Assembly: GCF_024398035.1 (NCBI RefSeq)
Contig: NZ_CP073748.1
Location: 1,773,520-1,837,519 of the forward strand
DNA from: Kordiimonas sp. SCSIO 12603
GTDB taxonomy: Bacteria; Pseudomonadota; Alphaproteobacteria; Sphingomonadales; Kordiimonadaceae
Length of the DNA stretch: 64,000 nt
Direction: 5' to 3'
Part shown: positions 9,254 through 17,669 of the stretch, piece by piece
Layout of the letters: every line of letters begins with the position of its first letter
Position numbering within the stretch: position 1 is the stretch's first letter
The notes under the pieces: generated by a model
What the model saw: only the letters and a program-made list of their open reading frames with translations
The model's database searches: none
Told to the model about the DNA's origin: nothing
Program-made: the position numbers and the translations under genes

Positions 9254-10560
9254 TGGGACTGCATAAAATCCAGATGCCAGATGTTGGTGAAGGTATTACC
9301 GAAGCTGAAATCGTAGAATGGAACGTAAGCGCTGGTGACGTTGTCAAAGAGGATGACGTTCTCGCTGCTGTAATGACAGACAAAGCAACGGTTGAAATCC
9401 CAAGCCCGGTTGATGGTGTGGTGAAAGAAATCTCTGGCACTATTGGTGATATGACACCGGTTGGCGCCGTGATCATCACACTTGAAGTTGAAGGTGAAGG
9501 CAACGAAGCGATGATTTCAGCTGAGGCTGACGCGCCAGCACCTGCCGCTGAAGAAGCGCCGAAAGAAGAAGCAAAACCGGAAGCGAAAGCTGAGCCGGCT
9601 CCAGCACCTGCGCCAAAGAAAACAGCTGTTGTGAAAAAGCCAGTTGCTTCTGCGAAGAAAGCAACATCTGGCGCACCGCGTAAAGAAGGTGAGAAGCCAA
9701 TTGCTTCTCCTGCTGTGCGCAAACGTGCTGCAGATGCTGGTGTGAAACTACAGTATGTATTTGGTACTGGCCCTGCAGGCCGTATCACGCACGAAGATCT
9801 TGAAGATTATATCTCTGGCGCTTCTGCACCGGTTGGTGGTTCATCAAAGCGTGCTGATACATCTGTTGAAGAAACAAAAGTTATCGGCTTGCGCCGTAAA
9901 ATTGCTGAGCGTATGCAGGATGCCAAGCAGCGTATCCCGCACATCACTTATGTTGATGAGATTGATGTAACGGCGCTTGAAGAACTACGTGAGCATATGA
10001 ATGCGACACGCAAAGAAGATGATCCGAAGCTAACAATCCTGCCTTTCATTATGAAGGCGATGGTTATGGCGATTAAAGATTATCCAAAGCTGAACAGCCA
10101 CTATGATGACGGCAATGACATGCTGTACACATATGGCGGCGTTCATATTGGTATGGCTGCGCAAACACCGGGTGGCCTTATGGTGCCAGTGTTGAACCAC
10201 TGTGAAGCAATGGAAATCAATGATTTTGCGAACGAAGCAAAACGCCTTGCAAACGCTGCACGTGATGGTTCTATCTCTCGCGAGGAATTGACAGGTTCAA
10301 CAATCACGCTTTCAAGCCTTGGTAAGATGGGCGGCATTGTTTCCACACCTGTGATGAACAGCCCGGAAGTTGCGATTGTTGGCGTGAACAAAGTAGCGAT
10401 CCGCCCAGAATGGCGTGATGGTGGTTTTGTACCGCGTAAGATGATGAACCTTTCTTCATCGTTTGATCACCGCATTATCGATGGTTGGGATGCTGCTGAA
10501 TTTATCCAGCGTATCAAACAGCTGCTTGAAAACCCAGCAACTCTCTTCATGGAGCGCTAA
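9253..10560 (+). CDS. bkdB: Dihydrolipoamide acyltransferase E2 of the branched-chain complex
   Basis: A 435-residue E2 with the standard order of domains. One lipoyl domain (residues 1-80) carries the lipoyl lysine K44 in the DKA motif. An Ala/Pro/Glu/Lys-rich linker follows (about 90-140). The peripheral subunit-binding domain starts ASPAVRKRAADAG near 155. The catalytic acyltransferase domain covers about 205-435 and contains the HRIIDGWDAAEF active-site motif. It accepts the acyl group from E1 and passes it to CoA. The single lipoyl domain matches typical BkdB. It overlaps the E1 beta stop by one base and is followed 2 bases later by the E3 gene. Confidence 0.93.
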   Translation: MGLHKIQMPDVGEGITEAEIVEWNVSAGDVVKEDDVLAAVMTDKATVEIPSPVDGVVKEISGTIGDMTPVGAVIITLEVEGEGNEAMISAEADAPAPAAEEAPKEEAKPEAKAEPAPAPAPKKTAVVKKPVASAKKATSGAPRKEGEKPIASPAVRKRAADAGVKLQYVFGTGPAGRITHEDLEDYISGASAPVGGSSKRADTSVEETKVIGLRRKIAERMQDAKQRIPHITYVDEIDVTALEELREHMNATRKEDDPKLTILPFIMKAMVMAIKDYPKLNSHYDDGNDMLYTYGGVHIGMAAQTPGGLMVPVLNHCEAMEINDFANEAKRLANAARDGSISREELTGSTITLSSLGKMGGIVSTPVMNSPEVAIVGVNKVAIRPEWRDGGFVPRKMMNLSSSFDHRIIDGWDAAEFIQRIKQLLENPATLFMER

Positions 10561-10562
10561 TT

Positions 10563-11954
10563 ATGAAAACGATTAACTGTAAAGTTCTCGTGCTTGGCGC
10601 GGGGCCGGGTGGCTATGTTGCTGCTATTCGTGCGGGACAGCTTGGTCTTGATACTGTGATTGTAGATGGGCAGGCACCGGGCGGCACATGCCTGAATGTT
10701 GGCTGTATTCCATCTAAAGCACTTATCCATGCTGCTGATGAATTTGAAAAATCCATGCATTTTACTGGCGAGAATGTTCTGGGCATCAGCGTTCAAACGC
10801 CGTCTATTGATCTGTCTAAAACCATTGAATGGAAAGACAGCATCGTAAAACGCCTGAACAGCGGTGTTACTGGCCTGCTCAAAAAGAATAAAGCACAGCT
10901 TGTTAAAGGCTGGGGCAAGATGGTTGACGGTAAAACTTGTTTGGTGGCAACCGATGAAGGCGACGTAACTATCAAGGCTGAGAATGTAATCTTGGCAACT
11001 GGTAGTGTGCCTGTTGAAATCCCGAGCCTACCATTTGGCGGTAATATTATTTCTTCTACAGAAGCACTGTCACTTGATGGTGTGCCTGAGAAGTTGGTTG
11101 TTATCGGCGGTGGTTATATCGGGCTTGAACTAGGTACAGCATACGCGAAAATGGGTGCGAAAGTTACAGTTGTTGAAGCTGCTGAGCGTATCTTGCCGCA
11201 GTATGATGCTGATCTATCCAAGCCGATTATGGCGAGCCTTAAGGATCTTGGTATCGAAGTGCTTCTGAATACAAAAGCTAAAGCAGCTAACGAAGACGGC
11301 ACAGCGCTTACTGTTGAAACAGCTGATGGTGATAAAACACTGGAAGCGAGCAAAATCCTCGTAACCGTTGGTCGCCGTGCGAAAACAGAAGGCTTTGGTC
11401 TCGAAGAGCTTGATCTAACCATGAATGGCCGCGTTGTTGCGATTAACGACAAATGCGAAACATCCATGACAGGCGTTTATGCGATTGGTGACCTTACAGG
11501 CGAGCCAATGCTGGCCCACCGTGCGATGGCACAAGGTGAAATGGTTGCTGAGATTATCTCTGGCATGAACCGTACGTTCGATAAAGTTTCTATCCCAGCC
11601 GTTTGTTTCACTGACCCTGAAATCGTGACAGCTGGTCTGTCGCCTGAAGAAGCGGAAGCTGCGGGTTATGAAACCAAAATTGGTGTCTTCCCGTTCGCAG
11701 CCAATGGCCGCGCGATGACTATGGAAGCTGAAACTGGTTTTGTTCGCATTGTAGCGCGCAAAGATAACCATCTTGTGCTTGGTATTCAGGCTGTGGGTAA
11801 AGGCGTTGCTGAACTTTCAGCTGCCTTCTCACTTGCCCTTGAAATGGGAGCATGCCTAGAAGATGTTGCGGGCACAATTCACGCGCATCCGACACAAAGT
11901 GAAGGTTTCCAGGAAGCAGCGCTTAAAGCCCTTGGACACGCTCTGCATATCTAA
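10563..11954 (+). CDS. lpd: Dihydrolipoyl dehydrogenase (E3)
   Basis: A 463-residue FAD disulfide oxidoreductase. The FAD-binding GAGPGGYVAAIRAGQLG is at residues 12-28, and the redox-active disulfide lies in GGTCLNVGC (C43/C48). The NAD-binding GGGYIGLELG lies in the middle, the second FAD motif GVYAIGDLTGEPMLAHRA follows, and the C-terminal active-site base is in HAHPTQSE. It reoxidises the lipoyl group of BkdB using NAD+. As the last gene of the bkd operon it probably corresponds to LpdV, the E3 dedicated to the branched-chain complex, though sharing with pyruvate or 2-oxoglutarate dehydrogenase cannot be excluded. A strong terminator follows. Confidence 0.94.
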   Translation: MKTINCKVLVLGAGPGGYVAAIRAGQLGLDTVIVDGQAPGGTCLNVGCIPSKALIHAADEFEKSMHFTGENVLGISVQTPSIDLSKTIEWKDSIVKRLNSGVTGLLKKNKAQLVKGWGKMVDGKTCLVATDEGDVTIKAENVILATGSVPVEIPSLPFGGNIISSTEALSLDGVPEKLVVIGGGYIGLELGTAYAKMGAKVTVVEAAERILPQYDADLSKPIMASLKDLGIEVLLNTKAKAANEDGTALTVETADGDKTLEASKILVTVGRRAKTEGFGLEELDLTMNGRVVAINDKCETSMTGVYAIGDLTGEPMLAHRAMAQGEMVAEIISGMNRTFDKVSIPAVCFTDPEIVTAGLSPEEAEAAGYETKIGVFPFAANGRAMTMEAETGFVRIVARKDNHLVLGIQAVGKGVAELSAAFSLALEMGACLEDVAGTIHAHPTQSEGFQEAALKALGHALHI

Positions 11955-11976
11955 GATTTGGCGCTCCTTAAATTCC

Positions 11977-12006
11977 AAAGCCGGGCACTTAGGTGCTCGG
12001 CTTTTT
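11977..12006 (+). terminator. Terminator of the bkd operon
   Basis: The stem AAAGCCGGGCAC / GTGCTCGGCTTT has 12 pairs with one wobble and a 4-base loop, and runs into a T-tract. It lies 22 bases after the lpd stop codon. Confidence 0.85.
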
Positions 12007-12170
12007 GTATTTCTAACCTAATAATTTTTGTTTGATAGAATGTAGTTAAAAATAATTTCTAAAATACAGTGTTGGTATTTCACAAAACTGTTGTTTTTTA
12101 TGTTTTTTCTTGCGTTTAAGGCTGCTCTGTAAGAGCTTGCTACTAATTTACCGAGTTTTGGGAGGCAAAC

Positions 12171-13430
12171 ATGGCAGGTAAAAAAGCGGCGATGAATATT
12201 TCACGCAGAAAGCTGTTGTTGGGGGGCGTTGGTTCCGCTGCTTTTATGTTTGGTACGAATATTCCGTTCCTTAAAAACATGCCTAAAGGCCTATTGCCTG
12301 TCGCTTATGCGAATGACGATGTTCGGCTGGATGATGATGCGCTTATCGCTCGCAAAGATGGCCTCACGCTCCTCAATGCTCGCCCGATTAATATGGAAAC
12401 ACCAGCGCATTTATTGGATGATGCTATCACGCCTGCAAGCCGGTTGTTTGTGCGCAATAATGGTATTGTGCCGGATTATGAAGAGCACCCAGCTGATAGT
12501 TGGACAATCACTATTGATGGTGAAGTGGAAACGCCCCTCACGTTGTCGATTGCAGACCTAAAACGTGATTTTGAGGTGGTTACTAAACAGCTGTGGATAG
12601 AATGCGGCGGCAATGGCCGTAAGTTCTATGAGCCGGGCGCTTCTGGGAACCAGTGGTCGTTAGGAGCTATCGGTTGCCCTCAGTGGACAGGGGTTCGTCT
12701 TCGTGATGTGCTGAAGAAAGCTGGCGTTAAAGATACTGCCGTTTACACGGCCCATCACAGCGTGGATATGCACTTGTCTGGTGATCCCGAGAAAGCGCCA
12801 ATTTCGCGAGGTGTTCCAATCTCGAAAGCCTTAGAAGAAGATAGCATCATTGCGTTCGAGATGAACGGCGAACCGCTCCCTGTGCTGAATGGTTTTCCGG
12901 TGCGTTTAGTGGTGCCGGGCTGGCCAGGATCATGCTCACAGAAATGGCTTAAGCGCATTGAAATCAGAGATCAAATCCATGATGGTCCGAAGATGACAGG
13001 TACTGCCTACCGTATGCCTGCATATCCTGTTAGTCCGGGTACGGAAGTGCCCAAAGAAGATATGGTTATCATCCACGAAATGCCTGTGAAATCACTGGTT
13101 ACATACCCTGTAACGGGTAGCCGTGTGAAGCTGGGTGAAAAGGTGGAATTCAGGGGGCATGCATGGTCAGGGCAGGGTGATGTATCTGAGATGGAAGTCT
13201 CCATTGATTTCGGGGCTACATGGCAAAAAGCAAAGCTGGATAAACCAGTGAACAAATTCGCGTGGCAGCACTGGAAGGCGATGCTTACCTTCCCGAAAGC
13301 TGGATATTATGAAGTGTGGGCACGGGCCACAGATCATACCGGAACAAGCCAGCCTTCTGTGGTGCCTGGCTGGAACCCTAAAGGGTATCTGAATAACATG
13401 CAGCACCGCGTTGCTGTATTTGCGGTTTAG
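12171..13430 (+). CDS. Tat-exported molybdenum sulfite dehydrogenase (SorA/SorT-like)
   Basis: A 419-residue protein. The N-terminus has a twin-arginine signal (SRRKLLLGG at about residues 10-18) ending near AYAND. The sulfite-oxidase fold follows: the molybdopterin domain has the cofactor-ligand cysteine C145 in WIECGGNGRKFYEP, then the GVPISKAL, FPVRLVVPGW and CSQKWLKRIEI segments, and a C-terminal Mo-co dimerisation domain (about 295-419). It should oxidise sulfite to sulfate in the periplasm. The cytochrome c gene 8 bases downstream is the likely electron acceptor, as in SorAB or SorTU systems. SoxC is the main alternative, but no other sox genes are nearby. Confidence 0.85.
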   Translation: MAGKKAAMNISRRKLLLGGVGSAAFMFGTNIPFLKNMPKGLLPVAYANDDVRLDDDALIARKDGLTLLNARPINMETPAHLLDDAITPASRLFVRNNGIVPDYEEHPADSWTITIDGEVETPLTLSIADLKRDFEVVTKQLWIECGGNGRKFYEPGASGNQWSLGAIGCPQWTGVRLRDVLKKAGVKDTAVYTAHHSVDMHLSGDPEKAPISRGVPISKALEEDSIIAFEMNGEPLPVLNGFPVRLVVPGWPGSCSQKWLKRIEIRDQIHDGPKMTGTAYRMPAYPVSPGTEVPKEDMVIIHEMPVKSLVTYPVTGSRVKLGEKVEFRGHAWSGQGDVSEMEVSIDFGATWQKAKLDKPVNKFAWQHWKAMLTFPKAGYYEVWARATDHTGTSQPSVVPGWNPKGYLNNMQHRVAVFAV

Positions 13431-13438
13431 GTGCTTTG

Positions 13439-13882
13439 ATGCGTGCTGTTATAATCAGTGTGTTGATGCTTGCTGCTTGTAGTGAAGCAGAAATGCCGGA
13501 AGTGGATCAAGAATTGCAAGAGCGCCGAAGTGCGCGCGTAGAAGCTATGGCCGCTGCCTATGATGGTTCTATCCGATACAAAGATACCTTTAACGCCCTT
13601 GATCCCTTGATTAAACGCTCTGCTATCGCGCGTGGTAGCAAGTTTGACCCCAATGATGATTATTGGGGCTTACCGCGTACAGAAGGGTATGAAGAGGTGG
13701 CTGCTTACTGTGCTTCTTGTCATAGTTTGGCGATCGTGATGCAGCAGCGAGTAACGCCAGAACGGTGGGATTATCTTCTCGATTGGATGGTTGAAAAGCA
13801 GAATATGCCTGAACTGGAAGCAGAAGAGCGTGCGCTTATCCATCGTTATCTCATAGAACATTTTTCTTCAAATAAGGAATAG
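13439..13882 (+). CDS. Lipoprotein monohaem cytochrome c, partner of the sulfite dehydrogenase
   Basis: A 147-residue product from the ATG at 13439; the preceding TTG is less likely. The N-terminus is a lipoprotein signal with the lipobox LAAC at about residues 12-15, so the protein should be anchored to a membrane from the periplasmic side. One haem c motif, CASCH (C91, C94, H95), is present, and a Met in the C-terminal third (NMPELEAEE) can serve as the axial ligand. Its position directly after the sulfite dehydrogenase gene indicates that it carries electrons from sulfite to the respiratory chain, in the role of SorB/SorU. Lipid anchoring is less common than a soluble partner. Confidence 0.82.
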   Translation: MRAVIISVLMLAACSEAEMPEVDQELQERRSARVEAMAAAYDGSIRYKDTFNALDPLIKRSAIARGSKFDPNDDYWGLPRTEGYEEVAAYCASCHSLAIVMQQRVTPERWDYLLDWMVEKQNMPELEAEERALIHRYLIEHFSSNKE

Positions 13883-13902
13883 TGTTCCAAATTTTGGAAC
13901 AC
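13882..13902. promoter_or_regulatory. Perfect inverted repeat downstream of the sulfite-oxidation genes
   Basis: GTGTTCCAAA, one central T, then TTTGGAACAC: a perfect 10-bp inverted repeat starting at the last base of the cytochrome stop codon. There is no T-tract, so it looks more like a dimeric regulator site or a 3' stabilising hairpin than a standard terminator. The downstream yceI operon starts 200 bases later. Confidence 0.45.
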
Positions 13903-14103
13903 ATTGTCGCAAAAATCGCGCTTTTGTGAGCAGAAAAATCTCCCTAAGTTTGTAATGTGAAAATTTGCAGGTTTGTCGGTGTTGAGTATTCGAGCCTGTC
14001 GTTTGTCAATAAAATCAGAATGTTGATACATTTTTTGTAGGTTCTCGTGATTGAATTCGCACTGTGAGAGTATGCAAAACACATTCAGACGAGGAGTTTT
14101 ATA

Positions 14104-14721
14104 ATGAAGTTACTAAAAACGGCTGTAATTGGTGCATCTCTCGCACTTGGTTCAATCGCAGCGCCTGTAATTGCAGCTGATGTAGCGGCGCCATCAGGTG
14201 TTTATAAAGTTGATCCAACACACGCGAGTGTAACATGGAAAATCAGCCACCTGGGCCTCTCAGTTTATAATGCACGTTTTACAAAGTTTGATATTGATCT
14301 TAACCTTGATGTGGATGATGTAAGCAAATCATCTGTGAAGGCAGTGATTGATGTGACATCTGTTGAAACAGATTATCCGGGCGAGACAGATTTCAACGGT
14401 GAAATCGCGAACGATCCTAAATTTTTGAACAGCAGCAAGTTCCCGAAGATTGAATTTGTTTCCAAGTCTGTTGAAAAAACAGGCGATAAAACAGCGAAAA
14501 TCCACGGCACAGTAACAATGCTTGGTGTTTCTAAAGATATGACGCTTGATGCAACGCTTATTGGCGCAACAGATGCTCATCCATTTGCGAAAGTACCTGC
14601 GGTTGGTTTTAACGCAACAGGTACATTGAAGCGTTCTGAATTTGGTTTCACACACCTTGTGCCTTACATTGGTGATGAAGTTACCTTCAACATCGACGCT
14701 GAATTCCAGAAAGCTAAGTAA
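14104..14721 (+). CDS. YceI-family periplasmic lipid-binding protein (first copy)
   Basis: A 205-residue protein with a clear Sec signal (MKLLKTAVIGASLALG... cleaved near VIAAD, residue about 25). The mature part is a YceI lipocalin-like domain: it begins with the typical GVYKVDPTHASVTWKISHLG, followed by the conserved TSVETDYPGETDFNGE and SKFPKIEFVSKS stretches and GTVTMLGVSKDMTL. YceI proteins bind polyisoprenoid or fatty-acid-like ligands in a beta-barrel. It is the first gene of a YceI / cytochrome b561 / YceI operon, with 2 bases to the next start. This suggests a role with quinone-like isoprenoids in the periplasm. Confidence 0.9.
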   Translation: MKLLKTAVIGASLALGSIAAPVIAADVAAPSGVYKVDPTHASVTWKISHLGLSVYNARFTKFDIDLNLDVDDVSKSSVKAVIDVTSVETDYPGETDFNGEIANDPKFLNSSKFPKIEFVSKSVEKTGDKTAKIHGTVTMLGVSKDMTLDATLIGATDAHPFAKVPAVGFNATGTLKRSEFGFTHLVPYIGDEVTFNIDAEFQKAK

Positions 14722-14723
14722 TT

Positions 14724-15335
14724 ATGAACGCGGCGAATAATACAGAGCGTTACACTAAAGTTGCCATCCTTCTGCACTGGTTGATTGCTTTTGCGATTAT
14801 TGGTTTGATGGCGGCCGGTATCTGGATGACAGGCGCGATTAAGGAAAAGGAAACACAGGCAACTGCGTTTGAGGTTTACCAAATCCATAAATCAATCGGC
14901 CTTACAGTGTTGGTGCTCAGTGTTGTTCGCCTTATCTGGCGTTTTACCCATAAGGTGCCAGCGATGTCCTCAGGCATGGTTGCATGGGAACGTATGGCGG
15001 CACACACCACTCATTTTCTGTTTTATGCCTTGATGATTGGCCTTCCCATTACGGGTTGGTTGATGGTTTCTGCAAGCCCATGGGGGCTGCCGACCATGTA
15101 TTTCAACCAGTTTGAAGTTCCGCATCTGCATGCGCTTTCAAGCCTTGATATGGCAGGTAAACAGGAATGGGAAGGTGTGTTTAAGGAAATGCATGAAGTG
15201 ATTGCATATGGCGGTATCGCACTTATCGTTCTGCATATTGGTGCAGCACTGAAGCATCATGTAATTGCAAAAGATAATACGCTTGTTCGTATGTTGCCGT
15301 TCCTGAAAGCTCCAGTACAGCGAGAAGAAGAATAA
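14724..15335 (+). CDS. Cytochrome b561 family membrane protein
   Basis: A 203-residue protein with four transmembrane helices and haem-ligating histidines in the expected places: LLHWLIAF in helix 1, QIHKSIG before helix 2, and MHEVIAYGG and LHIGAALKHH towards the C-terminus. This is the prokaryotic b561 pattern (CybB-like), which shuttles electrons between quinones and periplasmic acceptors or oxygen species. It is sandwiched between two yceI genes; its stop codon overlaps the next start (TAATG), so the three are co-translated. Association of b561 with YceI is recurrent in proteobacteria. Confidence 0.9.
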   Translation: MNAANNTERYTKVAILLHWLIAFAIIGLMAAGIWMTGAIKEKETQATAFEVYQIHKSIGLTVLVLSVVRLIWRFTHKVPAMSSGMVAWERMAAHTTHFLFYALMIGLPITGWLMVSASPWGLPTMYFNQFEVPHLHALSSLDMAGKQEWEGVFKEMHEVIAYGGIALIVLHIGAALKHHVIAKDNTLVRMLPFLKAPVQREEE

Positions 15336-15889
15336 TGATGAAAAACCTTATAATTGGTGCCCTTGCATCTGTATTGATTGCTGGCGCTTCTTTTGCGGCG
15401 GATTGGAAAGTCGATCACAGCAAAAGCGAAGTACGTTTTGGTGGTACTCATGCAGGGAATGAATTTACCGGCGTATTTGAAAAATGGCAGGCAGATATCA
15501 ATTTTGATGCGTCTAACCTTTCTGCTTCAAAGGTGAAAGTAACTTTTGATCCATCAACAGCGAAAACAGGCAACGGCCTTTATGATGGTACTTTGAAAGG
15601 TGAGGACTGGTTCAAGGTTGATACGTATAAAATAGCCGTCTTTGAAGCAGTAACTTTCACCCACACAGGCGGGAATGCTTATACGGCTGAAGGAACGCTT
15701 CAAATCCGCGATAAAACTTTGCCTCTTACCCTTGCCTTTACGCTTGATACAAACGGTAATATTGCTGAAATGAACGCAAGCCATTCGATTGATCGTATCG
15801 CTTACGATCTCGGTGTGCAGTCAGATGCTGATGCCGCGTGGGTTTCAAAGAATATTGAGCTGAAAATTAAAGTGGTGGCTTCCCACTAA
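15335..15889 (+). CDS. YceI-family periplasmic protein (second copy)
   Basis: A 184-residue protein. Two ATG codons in a row (15335 and 15338) begin it; either may be used. A signal peptide (MKNLIIGALASVLIAGASFAAD) precedes a YceI domain starting DWKVDHSKSEVRFGGTHAG. It retains the central GLYDGTLKGEDWFKVDTYK and the late LQIRDKTLPLTLAF segments of the family but is clearly diverged from the copy at 14104. The two probably bind different ligands or act at different steps around the b561. It abuts the convergent iron permease gene with no intergenic base. Confidence 0.88.
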   Translation: MMKNLIIGALASVLIAGASFAADWKVDHSKSEVRFGGTHAGNEFTGVFEKWQADINFDASNLSASKVKVTFDPSTAKTGNGLYDGTLKGEDWFKVDTYKIAVFEAVTFTHTGGNAYTAEGTLQIRDKTLPLTLAFTLDTNGNIAEMNASHSIDRIAYDLGVQSDADAAWVSKNIELKIKVVASH

Positions 15890-17521
15890 CTAGTGTTTTC
15901 GGTCTGTCAGCTTATTCAGTGTAAGTACTGGGATCAGGCCAATTAAAACAATAGCGATGGCGGCAGTGGAAGCTTCCGCCAAACGCTCATCTCCCGCCAA
16001 ACGGTAAACCCGTGTTGCCAGCGTTTCAAAGTTAAATGGTCTTAGAAGCAGAGTTGCTGGTAGTTCTCGCATCGTATCCACGAAAATTAAAATACCCGCA
16101 GCTACCACTGAGCGTTGCATTAGGGGGAAATGGATTTCTTTCACTAGTCTGAACGGTTTTGCGCCAAGGCTGCGTGCCGCTTGATCATAAATCGGCGGTA
16201 TCTGTTCAAGCCCGCTTGATGTGGTGTTGTAGGCTACTGTCAGGAAGCGTACTACATAGGCGTAAACCAGTGTTGTCACTGTGCCAGTAAGCAAAAGGCC
16301 AGAGCGCCAATCAAAGGTGGTTTCAAAGAATTCAGCCAACCAGCGATCAAGTTGGGAAAGTGGCGCAAGTAAGCCAATCGCGAGCATCGCGCCTGGAAGC
16401 GCATAACCAAGAGTGGAAATTTGAATGGCACCGGCTGTTGTTTTTGTCGGTGCAATACGCTGTGCATAGGTAAGCATAAGCGCCGCGATGAGCGCGACAC
16501 CAACAGCCATTCCTGCAACTGACACGCTGTTAATGGTAAAATCACTGAAATCATAACCAAGCTTTGGGTCACCCACAGTGATGGCTAGATTGCCGAGAAC
16601 TGCGAGCGGAATTACACATCCAAGAAGCACAGGAAGCGCGCAGATTAAAACAGCACCAAAGGCTTGCATGCCCTTAAGGGGGGCTCGGTTCATGGCAGCA
16701 TCACGGGCATGGGCGCTTTGCGTGGTCCCCTTACGGCTCCATTTCTCCAGCACAACAAGGAAAGCCACGATAATGAACATCACAGCTGCCAGCTTCATGG
16801 CTGCCATTTTCTCCCCCATAGCGAACCATGTTCTGAAAATACCTGTGGAGAAGGTGGGTACGCCGAAGTATTCCACCACGCCAAAATCAGCGAGTGTTTC
16901 CATCAGTACAAGCGCAAGGCCTGCGGCGATTGCGGGGCGCGCAGCAGGCAGAGCGATTTTGAAAAATGCTTTTAGTGGCCGGGCACCAAGCGTGCGTGCG
17001 GCATCAAACAGTGTAGCTGAACGCTGAACAAAGGAAGCTCGCGCCAGCATATAAACATAAGGATAGAGCACCAGGCTCAACATCAGTGCGGCACCCGTTA
17101 ATGACCGAATTTGCGGAAACATATAATCCCCCGCTTCATAGCCAGTGATCGCCCTGAAAGCAGTTTGCACGGGGCCACTGAAATCAAGCAGATCGGTATA
17201 CACATAGGCCACGATATAAGCAGGCGCGGCGAGCGGCAACATAAGCGCCCAGGAAAAGAATTGACGCCCCGGGAACTGAGTTGCTGCAGTTAGCCATGCG
17301 GTGGAAACACCTATAATGGTGGAATAAAGGGCTACTTGCGCCATCAACAGAACTGTGTTGCCAATATAGCTTGGTAGGATTGTTTCCTTCAGGTGGGTCC
17401 ACGCAGGGTCAGCGCCTGAAAACAGGCTTATGATAATAAACACCATTGGCACGGCGATAAGGGCGGAAATCAGCAAACTTGAAAGCTGCCATCCATAACT
17501 TGTGCCACTGAGTTTTTTCAT
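15890..17521 (-). CDS. Ferric-iron ABC transporter permease (FbpB-type)
   Basis: A 543-residue permease from the ATG at 17521; an upstream GTG at 17590 would add 23 polar residues ahead of the first membrane segment. About twelve transmembrane helices form two fused permease halves, each with an EAA-type loop: AARTLGARPLKAFFKIALPAARPAIAAG in the first half and AARSLGAKPFRLVKEIHFPLMQRSVVAAG in the second. This fused architecture is that of FbpB/SfuB/FutB ferric-iron importers. It is divergent from the ATPase gene at 17670 and next to the binding-protein gene, completing the transporter. Thiamine or phosphonate transport is a less likely alternative for the same family. Confidence 0.85.
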   Translation of the reverse strand: MKKLSGTSYGWQLSSLLISALIAVPMVFIIISLFSGADPAWTHLKETILPSYIGNTVLLMAQVALYSTIIGVSTAWLTAATQFPGRQFFSWALMLPLAAPAYIVAYVYTDLLDFSGPVQTAFRAITGYEAGDYMFPQIRSLTGAALMLSLVLYPYVYMLARASFVQRSATLFDAARTLGARPLKAFFKIALPAARPAIAAGLALVLMETLADFGVVEYFGVPTFSTGIFRTWFAMGEKMAAMKLAAVMFIIVAFLVVLEKWSRKGTTQSAHARDAAMNRAPLKGMQAFGAVLICALPVLLGCVIPLAVLGNLAITVGDPKLGYDFSDFTINSVSVAGMAVGVALIAALMLTYAQRIAPTKTTAGAIQISTLGYALPGAMLAIGLLAPLSQLDRWLAEFFETTFDWRSGLLLTGTVTTLVYAYVVRFLTVAYNTTSSGLEQIPPIYDQAARSLGAKPFRLVKEIHFPLMQRSVVAAGILIFVDTMRELPATLLLRPFNFETLATRVYRLAGDERLAEASTAAIAIVLIGLIPVLTLNKLTDRKH

Positions 17522-17669
17522 AAAATAATCCCGAACTAAAAAGCGCCTATCTTCTTGGTGAAATGAATACCCTGTGATAATCCGTCTCACACTATGAAGC
17601 AGGCTTGGAATATCTTCTTCATTAGATTAGGGTTCAATTTCAAGTAAAAAGACAAAGCATTTCCTGTTT

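Noticed and set aside
9234-9788. 184-codon Ala/Ser/Gly-rich minus-strand ORF over bkdB
   Set aside because: Mirror of the Ala/Pro/Glu/Lys linker of E2; low-complexity shadow.
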